Below, piece after piece: positions 61,606 through 64,000 of a stretch of 64,000 nucleotides of DNA. Each line of letters starts with the position of its first letter. Position 1 is the stretch's first letter. Origin of the DNA: Bog-756 sp035949055. Its GTDB lineage: Bacteria > Actinomycetota > Acidimicrobiia > Acidimicrobiales > RAAP-2. The DNA lies in NCBI GenBank assembly GCA_035949055.1, contig DASZIO010000060.1, positions 62,001 to 126,000 of the forward strand, written 5' to 3'. The notes under the pieces are model-generated. The model worked only from the letters and a program-made list of their open reading frames with translations. It was not told where the DNA came from and made no database searches. The position numbers were made by a program, and so were the translations under genes.

Positions 61606-62322
61606 ACCCTCCGTGTCGTCGGCGCCGGCGGCGCCGTTGGGGGTGCCGATGAAGACCAGGTCGAAGGCCAGCGTGTGCAGATCGGTGGTCGACGTCGACC
61701 AACGGTTGCGGCGGTCGAGCCAGTAGCCGAGGGAGGGGAAGACCCTTCCCAGCCGCTGGCTCGGGAGCCGGAGCACGTGGAACACCAGCGCCAGGTAGTA
61801 CTCGATGATGGTGCCGAGCGTCTCGAAGGTCCCGCCGAAGACGTGGATCTCGCCCGGACCGAGCACGTCGGAACACAGCTGCCTCAGGCCCTCGGCGGTG
61901 AACCGCCAGTAGTCGTGATGGTCGTGCCGGGGCACGGTCGAGGGCACCGACACGATCACGGTGCCTCCCGGCCGCAGGGTCCGCCCCAACTCCCTCAGAG
62001 CCTTCCGTGGGTGGGGCACGTGCTCGATGACCTCCAGCGCCACGATGGCGTCAACCGATCGATCGGGGATCGGCAGGGCCATCAGATCGGCGGCAAAGTC
62101 GACACTGGGGAGCTGGCGGAGGTCGGTGGCCAGGTAGCGCGAGCACTCCCTTTCGAATCGGCGCACCGTGCCGCACCCGACGTTGATCACCAGCGAATCG
62201 GGTGGCAGTCCCGCGAGATGCCGACCGATGAACCGGTCCCGCCGGGCGATGGGACCGTTGTTCCAGAGGTTGCCGAACACAGAGGTGTGCCTTCCTCCGC
62301 CCCTGTCTACGAGTGTGGACAC
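61591..62322 (-). CDS. Class I SAM-dependent methyltransferase
   Basis: A 243-residue methyltransferase: motif I LVINVGCGTVRRFE, acidic strand-2 residue in LATDLRQL, DAIVALEVIEHVPHP and LRELGRTLRPGGTVIVSVPS, the Methyltransf_11 pattern. A C-terminal segment (about 165-215) has hydrophobic and aromatic residues that may contact a membrane. Start uncertain: a tandem TGGACACCT repeat (62316-62334) spans the GTG region. Substrate unknown. Confidence 0.82.
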   Translation of the reverse strand: MSTLVDRGGGRHTSVFGNLWNNGPIARRDRFIGRHLAGLPPDSLVINVGCGTVRRFERECSRYLATDLRQLPSVDFAADLMALPIPDRSVDAIVALEVIEHVPHPRKALRELGRTLRPGGTVIVSVPSTVPRHDHHDYWRFTAEGLRQLCSDVLGPGEIHVFGGTFETLGTIIEYYLALVFHVLRLPSQRLGRVFPSLGYWLDRRNRWSTSTTDLHTLAFDLVFIGTPNGAAGADDTEGATAS

Positions 62323-62422
62323 CTATGGACACCTCATCTCCGCTCGACCTCGGCGCGTACAAGGCCGAAGGCAGGCGGCAGCGTACTTCGCCACGGCCAC
62401 GGCAGCGGAGGCTGACGGCCGC

Positions 62423-64000
62423 TCAGGTCGAGTGCCGGGCCCGATCGGTGATGGCCCGGTTGGCCGCACTGACCACGGCATGGAGTGAGGCATCGAGGAT
62501 GCTCGAATCCATCCCGACGCCCCACCAGGTCGACCCGTCGGGCCCCTCCGCCTCGATGTAGGCCACCGCCGAGGCCTCGCGGCCGGCGGTGAGGGCATGC
62601 TGGTTGTAGTCCTTGACCTCGAAGTCGATCCCGAAGTCGGTCCTCAGCGCTCCGACCAGGGCGTCGATGGGGCCGTTCCCTTCGCCCATGACCGTCCGCG
62701 GCTCACCGCCGACCAACAGCTGGGCGGTGACGGTCGTCCGGTGCCCGCCGGTCGTCACCTCGCTGCCGATGAGGCGCATGTCGGCGTCGTCGGGCAGATA
62801 GGTCTTCGAGAAGACGTCCCACATCTCTCCGGGCCGGATCACGGTGCCGCTGTCCTCGGTGACGGCCTGGACCTCCTTGGAGAACTCCACCTGGAGCCGC
62901 CGCGGAAGGTCGAGACCGTGCTCGGTGTCCATCACGTAGGCGACCCCGCCCTTGCCCGACTGACTGTTGACCTGGATGACCGCCTCGTAGGTGCGCCCGG
63001 TGTGGCTCGGGTCGATGGGCAGGTACGGCACCTCCCACTTCTCGTAGTCGGTTCCGATGGCGGCGAAGCCCTTCTTGATGGCGTCCTGGTGCGAACCCGA
63101 GAAGGCGGTGTAGACCAGGTCGCCGGCGTAGGGGTGCCGGGGATGGACCGGCATGCGGGTGGCGTACTCGGCCACCCGACGGACCCGGTCGATGTCGCTG
63201 AAGTCGAGGGCCGGATCGATGCCCTGGGAGAACAGGTTCATGGCCAGGGTCACGACGTCGACGTTGCCGGTCCGTTCCCCGTTGCCGAAGAGGGTGCCCT
63301 CCACCCGGTCGGCCCCGGCCAGCACGGCCAGCTCCGCCGCCGCCACCGCCGTGCCCCGGTCGTTGTGGGGATGGAGGCTCAGGATGATCGAATCCCGGTT
63401 TCGGATCGTCCGGCCGAACCATTCGATGACGTCGGCGTAGACGTTGGGGCCGTACATCTCGACGGTGTTGGGGAGGTTGAGGATCATCGGCCGTTCGGGG
63501 GTCGGCTCGATGACCGCCATGACCGACTCGCAGATCTCGACGGCGAAGTCCGGCTCGGTCCCGGTGAAGCTCTCGGGGGAGTACTCGTAGCGGACGTCGG
63601 TACCGGTCAGCTCGGGCTCGAACTTCTTGCACAGGCGGGCCGCGTTGACAGCAATGTCGGTGATGCCGGCCCGGTCGAGTCCGAACACCACTCGCCGCTG
63701 CAGTTCAGAGGTCGAGTTGTAGAAGTGGACGATAGCCCGAGGGGCACCGGCCAACGACTCGAAGGTGCGCTCGATCAGGTCCTCGCGGCACTGGACGAGT
63801 ACCTGGATGGTGACATCGTCGGGGATGAGCCCGCCGTTGATGATCTGGCGCTGGAAGTCGTAGTCGGGCTGCGAGGCTGACGGGAACCCGACCTCGATCT
63901 CCTTGAAGCCGATGTCGACGAGGGCGCCGAACAGCTGCAGCTTGCGCTCGGGGTCCATGGGATCGACCAGGGCCTGGTTCCCGTCGCGCAGGTCCACGCT
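62423..64000 (-). CDS. leuA: 2-isopropylmalate synthase (5' end outside window)
   Basis: The C-terminal 525 residues of LeuA; the frame is open to the window edge, and the normal actinobacterial N-terminus (about 35-45 residues) is missing. Catalytic HMGL-like barrel begins with SVDLRDGNQALVDPMDPERK; LHPHNDRGT holds metal ligands; GSHQDAIKKG follows, and the C-terminal LeuA dimer/regulatory domain ends near VVSAANRAI. It condenses acetyl-CoA with 2-oxoisovalerate in the first step of leucine synthesis. The regulatory domain suggests feedback inhibition by leucine. Confidence 0.95.
   Translation of the reverse strand, partial: SVDLRDGNQALVDPMDPERKLQLFGALVDIGFKEIEVGFPSASQPDYDFQRQIINGGLIPDDVTIQVLVQCREDLIERTFESLAGAPRAIVHFYNSTSELQRRVVFGLDRAGITDIAVNAARLCKKFEPELTGTDVRYEYSPESFTGTEPDFAVEICESVMAVIEPTPERPMILNLPNTVEMYGPNVYADVIEWFGRTIRNRDSIILSLHPHNDRGTAVAAAELAVLAGADRVEGTLFGNGERTGNVDVVTLAMNLFSQGIDPALDFSDIDRVRRVAEYATRMPVHPRHPYAGDLVYTAFSGSHQDAIKKGFAAIGTDYEKWEVPYLPIDPSHTGRTYEAVIQVNSQSGKGGVAYVMDTEHGLDLPRRLQVEFSKEVQAVTEDSGTVIRPGEMWDVFSKTYLPDDADMRLIGSEVTTGGHRTTVTAQLLVGGEPRTVMGEGNGPIDALVGALRTDFGIDFEVKDYNQHALTAGREASAVAYIEAEGPDGSTWWGVGMDSSILDASLHAVVSAANRAITDRARHST

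Noticed and set aside
62316..62334. Tandem TGGACACCT repeat near the methyltransferase start
   Set aside because: Two copies only, ten-base period, overlapping the start region; too short to call a regulatory element.

Overview
The window is 64 kb of very GC-rich, gene-dense DNA with frequent GTG starts and many 4-base ATGA/GTGA gene overlaps. A complete-looking mycofactocin locus, MmpL-like and Rpf-like proteins, a YkcB/YkcC-type glycosyltransferase pair and a eukaryote-like (type 2) isoleucyl-tRNA synthetase point to an actinobacterium. The mycofactocin/ETF arrangement and the absence of mycolate or streptomycete signatures suggest class Acidimicrobiia, but that is inference. I saw no rRNA, tRNA, CRISPR array, IS element or prophage.

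Layout. Bases 1-24,500, mostly minus strand: a DUF2252 protein; a MarR-controlled heterodimeric ABC exporter with a clear operator; a secreted esterase, an aldehyde dehydrogenase and an MmpL transporter; a plus-strand Tyr-phosphatase-like protein and a membrane-anchored protein; a GABA-type aminotransferase; a small lipocalin-like protein; a D-threonine-aldolase-like enzyme; a GH3 glycosidase; then a GT-C/GT2 pair followed by a histidine kinase/response regulator. Bases 24,800-28,330, plus strand: a compact five-gene operon (Ser/Thr-rich anchored protein, ApbE flavin transferase, ferric-reductase-like cytochrome b, NuoF/SLBB-like protein, ferredoxin) that looks like an extracytosolic flavin electron-transfer module. 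Bases 28,340-32,645: a secreted S33-type peptidase, a DUF998 membrane protein, a cold-shock protein, an Rpf-like lysozyme and an 833-base non-coding stretch.

Bases 32,646-47,875 hold the most interesting region. It is one long minus-strand operon, mftA-mftB-mftC-OYE-SDR-OYE-fixB-fixC-fixX-fixA-mftE-SDR-mftF, in which nearly every junction overlaps. It is divergent from mftR and an NDMA-dependent (nicotinoprotein) alcohol dehydrogenase. The usual mftD and mftG genes are not in the locus; two FadH-like flavoenzymes and a full FixABCX-type electron-transfer-flavoprotein module sit there instead. The reading offered is that alcohol-dehydrogenase and SDR nicotinoproteins pass electrons to mycofactocin and the ETF module carries them to the quinone pool.

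Bases 48,046-64,000: rpiB; two SRPBCC proteins; a thioesterase/acyl-CoA synthetase pair; a sulfonate/taurine-type ABC transporter with an adjacent CymR-like Rrf2 regulator and a candidate operator; an Fpg/Nei glycosylase; ileS with a swapped active-site signature (GLHH instead of HxGH) translationally coupled to an FGGY sugar kinase; a methyltransferase; and a 5'-truncated leuA at the window edge.
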